Assembly (NCBI GenBank): GCA_041552135.1
Contig: JBFELL010000017.1
Coordinates: 1 to 27,392 of the forward strand
Reading direction: 5' to 3'
From: SZUA-186 sp041552135
GTDB lineage: Bacteria; Pseudomonadota; Gammaproteobacteria; UBA9214
DNA: 27,392 nucleotides
A program made the position numbers and the translations under genes. Below are positions 8,544-15,592 of this stretch, one piece after another (the first letter of the stretch is position 1; every line of letters begins with the position of its first letter). The notes below the pieces were generated by a model. That model was not told the origin of the DNA and made no database searches. It worked only from the letters and a program-made list of their open reading frames with translations.

Positions 8544-10375
8544 TGGGTCTCCTCCACCTGCATTCCCAGGGATGTCTCCATGCTCGCCGCCACCCGGTGC
8601 CCGTCAGCCACGGCATGGATCACATCAGGCCCACTGACCAGGTCGCCGGCTGCCCACAGCCAGTGCTCGGAGGTTCGTCCCCCGTCATCGACCTGCAGGC
8701 GACCGCGGTGCCACTCCAGCCGCTCGGTCAGTTCATCGCCGAGCAGGCTGGTGTCGGCCATCTGGCCGATGGCCTCGATCACCATGTCGGCCTCGTGCAG
8801 CTGTATGTCAGACTCATCATAGCGCGGCGCAAAGCGGCCTGCCTCGTCGAAGATGGACAGCACCTTCACGGTCACCAGTCCCTGGAGCCCGCCATTGCCG
8901 TCCAGCCGGCATTCCTTCGGTCCACGGGCGGGCAGTATGGTGATGCCCTCCTCGTGTGCCTCCCGGATCTCGACGGGGTCGGCCAGCATGTGCCCGGCAT
9001 CCTCGAGCGCGGTCAGGGTGATACTGGCGCGACCGTGCTCCCTGATCTGCAGGCGCGCCATGCTGCGGGCGATATCCATGGCCACATTGCCGCCGCCAAT
9101 GACCACGGCGGACTTCGGCACCGTCAGCGGTTCATCCAGCGTGATGCGGCGCAGCAGGTCGACCGCGCTGCACACGGCGCCGTGGTCCGAACCGGGCACG
9201 CGGGTCGAACGGCCAAACTGCAGTCCGATGGCCAGCAGCACCGCGTCATGCTCCTGCTGCAGCTGCTCCAGGCTGAAGTCCTTGCCGATGCGGGTATTGC
9301 AGCGAATCTCGACGCCCATGGCACGGATGACATCGACATCGTCATCGATGCGCGCGTACGGCAGACGATAGGCCGGCATGCCGTAGCGCATCATGCCGCC
9401 GGGTTCCGGCAGGGCCTCGTACACGGTCACCCGGTGCCCGGCCCTGGCCAGGTCGGCGGCGGCGGTCAGTCCGGCGGGACCGGCACCGATGACGGCGACC
9501 CGTCGGCCGCTGATAAAGTCACCCCGCGACTCGATGGCAATCTCGCGCACCCGCTCGTGTCCGACCGCATCCATGGCGTAGCGTTTCAGCCAGCGAATCG
9601 CCACCGGCTCGCCGCGCACCCCGATGGAACAGGCCGACTCGCAGCGCCGCGTGCACACCCGGCCGCAGACGCTGGCAAACGGGTTGGTGCGGTAGATCTG
9701 CCGGACCGCCTCCTCGAGATCCTGCTCCCAGACGGCGCGAATGTATTCCGGCGCGTGCATGTGCGCCGGGCAGGCATCGTGGCACATACCGCACTGCACG
9801 CAGCGCGAGGCCTCGACAATGGCCTGCTGGGTGTCGTAGCCGTCGACAAACTCCGCAAATGACTGCAGCCGCTCGGCCGCCCCCTGTTCCGGCATGGCCT
9901 GGCGCTCGAGATCCACCAGCTCCGAGTCGGCACTCTTCTGCCAGCCGTGACCAAAGTACCTGCCGTGCATGCCGTTCGGATCCGGCAGCACGAAATAGCT
10001 GTCCAGCTCGTGCGCCTCGCAGGTGTGGATGTACTCGCGCGACAGCGACAGCGAGGCGCTCGGGCAAACATCCACACACAGCCCGCACCAGCAGCAGCGG
10101 CCGTAATCGATGGCCGGGCGCTGTGCCCGCACACCCTTCAGCGGATCGGCCGGCAGATCCGGGATGTGCACCATGGTGATGGCCTCGTTGTCGCAGATCT
10201 TCTGGCAGGTGCTGCAGCCGATGCACTTTTCCCAGTCGTTCAGGTGAAAGCCGCGGTAGCTGGCGGCGGCCTCGCGCGGTTCCAGCGGCACGGTAACCGG
10301 CTTGCGCGTCAGGAACGACAGCGTTCGCAGCGGATTGAGGATGCTGCCCCTGCTCTTGTAGTCGATGTCGGCCAT
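8540..10375 (-). CDS. NuoI-like ferredoxin fused to GltD/NfnB-like NAD(P)H oxidoreductase
   Basis: This 611-residue protein has two parts. Residues about 1-165 are a NuoI/MbxN-type ferredoxin with two CxxCxxCxxxC motifs: C51, C54, C57, C61 and C94, C97, C100, C104. Residues about 185-611 are a GltD/NfnB-like module: N-terminal Fe-S cysteines C192, C195, C198, C202 and C237, C241, C245, C249; FAD-binding GAGPAG at 297-302; a second nucleotide-binding GGGNVAMD at 427-434; and the C-terminal FAD contact WAAGDLVSG. It probably oxidises NAD(P)H and passes electrons through its clusters to NuoB, replacing NuoEFG. NADH versus NADPH cannot be decided by eye. The ATG overlaps the nuoD stop (TGATG), fixing the start. 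The fusion is continuous, with no frameshift. Domain calls are firm; the electron route is inferred. Confidence 0.9.
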   Translation of the reverse strand: MADIDYKSRGSILNPLRTLSFLTRKPVTVPLEPREAAASYRGFHLNDWEKCIGCSTCQKICDNEAITMVHIPDLPADPLKGVRAQRPAIDYGRCCWCGLCVDVCPSASLSLSREYIHTCEAHELDSYFVLPDPNGMHGRYFGHGWQKSADSELVDLERQAMPEQGAAERLQSFAEFVDGYDTQQAIVEASRCVQCGMCHDACPAHMHAPEYIRAVWEQDLEEAVRQIYRTNPFASVCGRVCTRRCESACSIGVRGEPVAIRWLKRYAMDAVGHERVREIAIESRGDFISGRRVAVIGAGPAGLTAAADLARAGHRVTVYEALPEPGGMMRYGMPAYRLPYARIDDDVDVIRAMGVEIRCNTRIGKDFSLEQLQQEHDAVLLAIGLQFGRSTRVPGSDHGAVCSAVDLLRRITLDEPLTVPKSAVVIGGGNVAMDIARSMARLQIREHGRASITLTALEDAGHMLADPVEIREAHEEGITILPARGPKECRLDGNGGLQGLVTVKVLSIFDEAGRFAPRYDESDIQLHEADMVIEAIGQMADTSLLGDELTERLEWHRGRLQVDDGGRTSEHWLWAAGDLVSGPDVIHAVADGHRVAASMETSLGMQVEETQ

Positions 10376-11517
10376 CAGCGGTCGACCTCCGGCGGGCAGG
10401 CATCCAGGGTAAACATGATCTGCGCGATGTCCTCGATGCGGCTGCCGACAGACAGGTTTTCCAGCACCTGCACCGCGTGCATCTGCGACGGCCCGCGCAC
10501 ATGCACCCGCCAGGGCCGGTCGCCGCCATTGGAGACCGTGTAGTAGGCCAGCTCGCCCTTGGACGATTCCACCCGGGCGTAGCTCTCGCCGCCCGGCACG
10601 TTCCAGGCCAGGGGGTTGGGGATCGGGCAGCGCACCGGACCGCCGATACGCGGCAGGTGCTCGACCACCTGGCGCAGGATGCGAATGCTTTCCACCAGTT
10701 CGCGACGCCGCACCAGGATGCGCGACAGTGCATCGCCGCCCGCCTCCACGGGTATGTCGAATTCCAGCTGGTCATAGACCAGGTAGGGGTCATCGCGGCG
10801 CAGGTCGAAGCCCAGGCCGGTGGCCCGCAGGTTGGGACCGGTCACGCCCCACTCCAGCGCCTGCTGGCGGTTCATCGCGCCGGTGCCGCGGGCGCGGTGC
10901 ACCACCACGTAATTGGAGAAGAACAGGTTGTCGTAGTCCTCCAGCCGGGAGTCCAGGTAGTCGAGCAGGGCAGTCAGCCGGTCGAGGAAGCCCGCCGGGA
11001 TGTCGCGCCGCACACCGCCCGGCACGTTGTACATGCTGTAGACACGACCGCCGGTGAATTCCTCGAACAGGTCCAGCACCAGGTCGCGGTCGGCCACGCC
11101 CCAGAACATGTTGCTGTACATGCCCATGGTCGCGGCGGCGCCGCCGAAGTAGAACAGGTGCGCCGTGATGCGCGAGAGCTCCAGCTGCATGACCCGCAGC
11201 CACTGTGCCCGCTCCGGCACCTCCAGCCCGCCAAGCATCTCCACGCCGAGCGAATAGCAGACCTCCATGTGGGCCGGGTCCGGCACACAGATGCGCGGCA
11301 CCAGCGCGATGTTCTGCATCCACAGACGGCCCTCCATGAGCTTCTCGAAGCCCCGGTGCAGGTAACCGGCATCGGCCCGCGCCTCGACCACGACGTCGCC
11401 CTCCAGCTTCAGCTTCAGGGCATAGTTGCCCTCGATGCCCGGGTGGTTCGGCCCGATGTTGAGTTCGTACTCGTTGCTCGGCGGCTGGCTGACCGCCTGG
11501 TAGTTCTCCGGTCTCAT
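10375..11517 (-). CDS. nuoD: NuoD / MbxL-like catalytic large subunit
   Basis: This 380-residue homologue of complex I 49-kDa/NuoD and of [NiFe]-hydrogenase large subunits is on the cytoplasmic side. It begins MRPENYQ at 11517, where ATGA overlaps the nuoC stop; a longer upstream frame is overlap with nuoC. Family motifs are IGPNHPGIEGNYALKL, YLHRGFEKLMEGR and the terminal EVDR. The active site is unusual. The N-terminal hydrogenase CxxC is reduced to C77 (RICVPD) and the C-terminal DPCxxC to C374 (DACPPE), so the four Ni ligands are not all present. The complex I quinone residues are also lost: E29 replaces the His of GPxHPxxHG, and V78 falls where the Tyr after RxD is expected. It thus resembles MBX/MBS or Ehr-type subunits. 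The acceptor is unknown. Confidence 0.9.
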   Translation of the reverse strand: MRPENYQAVSQPPSNEYELNIGPNHPGIEGNYALKLKLEGDVVVEARADAGYLHRGFEKLMEGRLWMQNIALVPRICVPDPAHMEVCYSLGVEMLGGLEVPERAQWLRVMQLELSRITAHLFYFGGAAATMGMYSNMFWGVADRDLVLDLFEEFTGGRVYSMYNVPGGVRRDIPAGFLDRLTALLDYLDSRLEDYDNLFFSNYVVVHRARGTGAMNRQQALEWGVTGPNLRATGLGFDLRRDDPYLVYDQLEFDIPVEAGGDALSRILVRRRELVESIRILRQVVEHLPRIGGPVRCPIPNPLAWNVPGGESYARVESSKGELAYYTVSNGGDRPWRVHVRGPSQMHAVQVLENLSVGSRIEDIAQIMFTLDACPPEVDR

Positions 11518-12053
11518 TCGACCACCCCCCCGCCCTTCGCCCGGATCGCCTGCAGCCAGTCGGGATCGTATTCCTGCCAGTCGAAGGTGTCGTGCACGTA
11601 CTGCTTCGTGTCGAACTCCTTGCGCATGGGCGGCGGCCCGTCCCATTCCGTGAGGATGAACTTCTCCATCCTCGGGCTGCCCTCGAAGTACACGCCGAAC
11701 ATCTCGTAGATGTCGCGCTCGAAGAAGGCCGCCGGACTGTACAGGTCGTAGATGGACAGGTAGACACCCGGTTCGCGCGGGATGCGGATATGCGCCGAGA
11801 CCAGCGAGTGCGTCTCGTAGGACCAGACGTGGTAGACCAGCTCGAACTCCTCCTCGTCGATCCAGTCAACACAGCTGATGGCCGACAGGTGCACGTAGCC
11901 GGCGCGGCCCTGCAGCAGTTCCAGCAACGCCGGCAGCGCATCGGCATCGACGTCCACGCGCAGCCGCGCGTGGCCCTTGCGCCTGACCTGCACGCCCTGG
12001 AAATCCTCCAGCACCTTGTCCAGCCAGCTGGCCAGTTCCCTGCGCTTATCCAT
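11514..12053 (-). CDS. nuoC: NuoC / MbxK-like subunit (30-kDa family)
   Basis: This 179-residue protein belongs to the complex I 30-kDa/NuoC family, a peripheral-arm scaffold next to NuoD. The diagnostic region is FFERDIYEMFGVYFEGSPRM, followed by EKFILTEWDGPPPMRKEFD, equivalent to the usual ER-E-V-D-MFGI-F-GHP and LRKDFP segments. An N-terminal alpha/beta domain with HLSAISCVDWIDEEEFELVY precedes it. The length is normal for a stand-alone NuoC with no NuoD fusion. ATG at 12053 lies 18 bp after the nuoB stop; its TGA overlaps the nuoD ATG. No Fe-S cysteines are expected or seen. Confidence 0.9.
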   Translation of the reverse strand: MDKRRELASWLDKVLEDFQGVQVRRKGHARLRVDVDADALPALLELLQGRAGYVHLSAISCVDWIDEEEFELVYHVWSYETHSLVSAHIRIPREPGVYLSIYDLYSPAAFFERDIYEMFGVYFEGSPRMEKFILTEWDGPPPMRKEFDTKQYVHDTFDWQEYDPDWLQAIRAKGGGVVE

Positions 12054-12071
12054 GCCGGATGACCTGCTGCA

Positions 12072-12803
12072 TCACGCGCCTTCGTCCTCCGGCACATCCC
12101 GCTCGCGGCCGAACACCGGCGTTGACGGCATCTCCAGCGGCTGCTGGTACTGTTCCAGCAGCGTGGTGTGCTCGCCCAGGCTGTCCGGGCCCAGCAGGTC
12201 GTACTGGCGCGCCTCGCCGATGATGTCTGACGGTGTCTGCCAGTGCTCGCCGAACAGCGCCTGCTGCTTGCCGAGGTAGTGATCGTAGCGCCGGTAGTAG
12301 TCCCTCCAGGCATCCGCGCGCCCGGCCTCGATCTTGTCCATCAGTTGCTGCAGGCCGCGGATGACGGCCTCCGGGCGCGGCATGCAGCCGGCGATGTACA
12401 TGTCCACCGGCAGGTATTCGTTGAGCTTTTTCACCGTGGCATAGCTCTGCCAGTACATGCCGCCGTTGACGGTGCAGGAGCAGATGCCGATCACGTAGCG
12501 TGGCGCGGACATCTGCTCGTAGGTCAGGATAATGCGTTTCAGCGTCTTGGTGGCGACATAGCCGGTCACCAGCAGGATGTCGGCCTGGCGCGGCGTGGCC
12601 ATGGGCTGGATGCCGAGGCGTTCCATGTCGTAGCGCGAGGTCATGGCGGGCGGCAGCTCGATGGCGCCGCAGCCGGTGCAGTAATGCAGCAGGAACAGGG
12701 AGCGCGCCCGGCAGAAGTCGACCAGCCGGTCGAACACGCCGGCATAGGGCGAGCCGCCCCCCCTTCCCGCGGCTACCGGTATACTGATGTCCTTGTTGCC
12801 CAT
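12072..12803 (-). CDS. nuoB: NuoB / MbxJ-like Fe-S subunit (20-kDa family)
   Basis: NuoB/PSST carries the [4Fe-4S] cluster nearest the catalytic subunit. The 243-residue protein has the family core SRYDMERLGIQPMATPRQAD, ILLVTGYVATKT and YIAGCMPRPEAVIRGL. Its first cysteine pair is C42-TG-C45 (CTGCGAIE), the spaced CxxC of [NiFe] hydrogenases and Mbh/Mbx, not the tandem CC of complex I. The next ligand region is GICSCTVNGG, with C110 in the canonical place and an extra C108; C140 is the last ligand. All four cluster ligands are therefore available, plus one spare. An N-terminal lead (residues 1-35) and a C-terminal extension beyond residue 170 are poorly conserved to the eye. It lies 15 bp after nuoH and 18 bp before nuoC. 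Confidence 0.92.
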   Translation of the reverse strand: MGNKDISIPVAAGRGGGSPYAGVFDRLVDFCRARSLFLLHYCTGCGAIELPPAMTSRYDMERLGIQPMATPRQADILLVTGYVATKTLKRIILTYEQMSAPRYVIGICSCTVNGGMYWQSYATVKKLNEYLPVDMYIAGCMPRPEAVIRGLQQLMDKIEAGRADAWRDYYRRYDHYLGKQQALFGEHWQTPSDIIGEARQYDLLGPDSLGEHTTLLEQYQQPLEMPSTPVFGRERDVPEDEGA

Positions 12804-12818
12804 AAGTCAGTCATTCCC

Positions 12819-13718
12819 CTACATCAGGATCAGCGCCAGGCCGAGCAGCGCGATGCCCGTCGGCCACTTCCACACCCACAGCAGTCCCTCGCCGGCCTTG
12901 TAGCGCGGAAACACGATGGTAATGGCGAACGGGATGAACACCACGGCGAAGATCTTCGGCAGGAAGACCAGCCAGTTCTCGCCGCCGCCGAGAAACAGCG
13001 TCGCATACAACACGCCGGCGGTATAGACCTGGAAGGCCTGCACCACGAACAGCCCGCCCATGAACTTGCCGCCCATCTCGACCATGGGGCCGGTGGCAAT
13101 CTCGGCCGGCGCAATATAGGTCTCGAACGGCTCCTTGGCGAGCATGACATGCGTGGTGATGAGCCCCGCGAGCGCCATCACCGGCATGGTCGCGATACCC
13201 CAGGTCGCCATGCCGCCCTGCTGCTGGATGGCAATGATCTCCGGCAGACTGGTGGTGCCGTACATGGCCGCCACGGCGACGATCACCAGCACGAACGGGA
13301 TGTCGTAGCCCAGCATGGCCGTGAGCGCGCGCGAGATGCCGATGGATCCGTTGGGGTTGGCGCACTGGCCTACACCCAGCGCCATGCCGAGCATGGGCAC
13401 CATCATCAGGTAGGCCAGCGCGATCAGGTCACCCTTCTCCGCCAGTCCGACCAGGCCCGGCACCGGCAGGAACATCTCCACGGTGATGTAGCCGCCGACC
13501 ACCATGATGATACCGAGGTCGTGAATGAAGCCGTGCGAGACCTGGATGTCCTTGCCGTAGAGCTTGACGATATCGTACAGCGGCTGGAAGAACGGCGGGC
13601 CGATGCGGCGCTCAAGGCGCGCGCGTACCCGGCGCATCATCAGCACCATCAGCAGGCCGACCAGGAACGCCACCAGCGGCATCAGCACGATATCGAGGAG
13701 CAGTGCCTGCCAGTCCAT
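12819..13718 (-). CDS. nuoH: NuoH / MbxM-like membrane anchor subunit
   Basis: This 299-residue polytopic protein of the NuoH/HycD/MbhM family links the peripheral arm to the ion-pumping membrane arm. It begins MDWQALLLDIVLMPLVAFLV at the ATG overlapping the previous stop (TGATG at 13718); a longer upstream frame is overlap. The first cytoplasmic loop, RRIGPPFFQPLYDIVKLYGK, is the hydrogenase/Mbx form of the complex I RIGPNRxG-QPxAD-KL motif. The acidic loop EPFETYIAPAEIATGPMVEM is also conserved, with glutamates that form the E-channel in relatives. About eight hydrophobic segments are visible. It is shorter than complex I NuoH (about 325), fitting the hydrogenase-related branch. Confidence 0.92.
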   Translation of the reverse strand: MDWQALLLDIVLMPLVAFLVGLLMVLMMRRVRARLERRIGPPFFQPLYDIVKLYGKDIQVSHGFIHDLGIIMVVGGYITVEMFLPVPGLVGLAEKGDLIALAYLMMVPMLGMALGVGQCANPNGSIGISRALTAMLGYDIPFVLVIVAVAAMYGTTSLPEIIAIQQQGGMATWGIATMPVMALAGLITTHVMLAKEPFETYIAPAEIATGPMVEMGGKFMGGLFVVQAFQVYTAGVLYATLFLGGGENWLVFLPKIFAVVFIPFAITIVFPRYKAGEGLLWVWKWPTGIALLGLALILM

Positions 13719-15592
13719 CAGTTCACCACCCAGAAAAACAGCACCGAAACCAGCACCGCCAGCAGGTACAGCGCCGGATGCACCGAGCGGTAGATTCCCT
13801 GCGCGCCGGCCGACACCAGCTCCAGCATCGAGACCAGGCCCGACTCCAGCCACTGAAAGCTGTCGCGGTACAGCGGCCCGATCAGGCGATGCAGCGCGGG
13901 GTAGAAATTGTAGCTGTACTGGTAGCGTGTCTCGGCCGTGAGGAAATGACCGCCGGCGTAGTTGTCCAGCTGGTGTACCCGCCGCGCACGGCCGCCGGCA
14001 TAGAAGATCAGGGCACCGATGCCGAAGCCGACCAGCATGGAGCTGACCAGCCACAGCATATCGAGATTGCCGCCCGCCGTGGTGACACCGCCAAGGTGGT
14101 AGACCAGGGGCGGCAGGCCCAGCGCCGCCTGCACCGGCGCGATCCAGTCGAACACCAGTCCGGGCAGGTAACCGGTGACGAACACCACCGCGGACAGCAG
14201 CAGCATCGGCACCGTCATGCTCCAGGGTGCCTCGCGCACCTGCTCGTGCTCCAGCCGCAGCTGTCCCAGGAACATGTTGTGGATCAGCTTGTAGACGCTG
14301 AGTATCGTACCCAGGGTACCGATCACCGCCGCCAGGAACAGCAGCGGGTAGCCCTCGTTGATCAGCGACCGGTAGATCAGCCACTTGGAGACAAAACCGT
14401 TCATCGGCGGCAGACCGGCCAGGCCGATGATGCCGATCAGCATGGTCATGAAGGCGATCGGCATGCGTGTCACCAGCCCGCCCAGCCGGTCCAGGTTGCC
14501 GGTTCCGGTGCGGTAGACCACGGCGGTGACGGAGAAGAACAGCGCCGCCTGGTAGGTGGCATGGTTGAAGACGTGCATCAGGCCGCCGGCGCTGCCGAGC
14601 GCATCGCCGATCACCACGCCCAGCAGCATGTAGCCGCCCTGGCCGATGCCGTGCCAGGCCAGCAGGCGGCGCGCGTCCGTCTGCCGCAGGGCAGTGAAGG
14701 TCGGCAGGATGATGGTGAAGGCCGCAATCCAGGCCAGCAGCGCGGTTGCATCCAGCGCTGTCAACGGGATCGCCAGCCCGCCAATGCGCGACAGGCCCAC
14801 CAGCTGCACCAGCACCACGAGGATGGCAAACAGCCCCATGCGAGAGGAGATCGCACCGAGAAAGGCCGAGCCGGGCCCGGGGGTCCCGGCATAGGCACTC
14901 GCCTGCCAGAGGTGGAACGGCAGCAGCCCCATCTTCACGGCAAAGCCGCTGCCGAACAGCAGCAGCAATGTCCAGAGCGTGGCCGCGGAATAATCCGGCA
15001 GGCCGCTGGCAATGGCCGCATAGGCCAGCGAACCGGTCTCGGCATAGACCAGGGCAATACCGGCCAGCACGGCCATGCCGCCGCCGACGGCATAGACCAG
15101 GTAGCGCAGGGCATGGCGCATGGCATCGCCGCCGCCGATGGCCATCATCAGGAAGCTCGCCCACGAGACCAGCTCCCAGCAGATGAACAGCCCCAGCAGG
15201 TCGGCACTGGTCAGCAGCAGCAGCATGCTGGCCACGTTGAGTGCCAGCGCCGCATGCAGCAGGCGCAGGCTGCCACCGCCGGCGGCATACTGTCTGCCCC
15301 AGTCACCGCTGGCAAAGGCGCTGCTGGCAAGACCCGCCCCGATGGTGATCAGGGCAAAAAACCAGGCCAGCGGTGTCAGCTGCCAGTGCAGGGTCTGTCC
15401 CAGCACCGTGAAGTGCATGGCGGAGTCGACCACCACACCCTCGTAACCGGTCGCGGCCATGCCGAATAACACCGTGAACTGCGCGCCGTACAGCAGCGTG
15501 GCAACCCAGCCGCACCAGGACTGCCGCCCCAGCAGCAGCGTCAACAGCACGGTGGCCGCGGCCAGTGACAGCAGCAGGTCCAGCGGCGTCAT
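13718..15592 (-). CDS. Second large proton/cation-conducting subunit (NuoL/HyfB/MbxH'-like)
   Basis: This 624-residue antiporter-like subunit of the Proton_antipo_M family has about 14 or more hydrophobic helices. Key sites are E140 in LLGLFICWELVSW (TM5 glutamate), K220 in FAVKMGLLPFHLWQ (TM7 lysine), the HGIGQGGYMLLG and HVFNHATYQAALFF region, and the TM12 lysine in GLPPMNGFVSKWLIY. In the TM8 region the usual lysine before MG appears as R251 (AISSRMG). The extra C-terminal part (about residues 450-624) continues with further helices and a loop. It is the second ion pump after the MrpD subunit, as MBX has H and H'. Both ends overlap neighbours (ATGA at 15589-15592; TGATG at 13718). Ion specificity (H+ or Na+) is unknown. 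Confidence 0.88.
   Translation of the reverse strand: MTPLDLLLSLAAATVLLTLLLGRQSWCGWVATLLYGAQFTVLFGMAATGYEGVVVDSAMHFTVLGQTLHWQLTPLAWFFALITIGAGLASSAFASGDWGRQYAAGGGSLRLLHAALALNVASMLLLLTSADLLGLFICWELVSWASFLMMAIGGGDAMRHALRYLVYAVGGGMAVLAGIALVYAETGSLAYAAIASGLPDYSAATLWTLLLLFGSGFAVKMGLLPFHLWQASAYAGTPGPGSAFLGAISSRMGLFAILVVLVQLVGLSRIGGLAIPLTALDATALLAWIAAFTIILPTFTALRQTDARRLLAWHGIGQGGYMLLGVVIGDALGSAGGLMHVFNHATYQAALFFSVTAVVYRTGTGNLDRLGGLVTRMPIAFMTMLIGIIGLAGLPPMNGFVSKWLIYRSLINEGYPLLFLAAVIGTLGTILSVYKLIHNMFLGQLRLEHEQVREAPWSMTVPMLLLSAVVFVTGYLPGLVFDWIAPVQAALGLPPLVYHLGGVTTAGGNLDMLWLVSSMLVGFGIGALIFYAGGRARRVHQLDNYAGGHFLTAETRYQYSYNFYPALHRLIGPLYRDSFQWLESGLVSMLELVSAGAQGIYRSVHPALYLLAVLVSVLFFWVVN

Noticed and set aside
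11518..11646. 43-residue N-terminal extension of nuoD
   Set aside because: It overlaps nuoC coding sequence and does not resemble NuoD; the ATGA overlap marks the start at 11517.
10375..12803. Group 4 [NiFe] hydrogenase
   Set aside because: The large subunit lacks two of the four Ni-binding cysteines (RICVPD and DACPPE), and no hydrogenase maturation genes are in the window.
13719..15164. Upstream extension of nuoH giving a 781-codon frame
   Set aside because: The extra part is an out-of-frame reading of the neighbouring antiporter gene; the TGATG overlap and the MDWQALLLD start define nuoH at 13718.
12243..15469. Two long plus-strand open frames (516 and 588 codons) opposite nuoB, nuoH and the second antiporter gene
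   Set aside because: They are antisense shadows: their products are rich in His, Gln, Arg and Asp with no family motifs, and the minus strand carries clear membrane proteins over the same bases.
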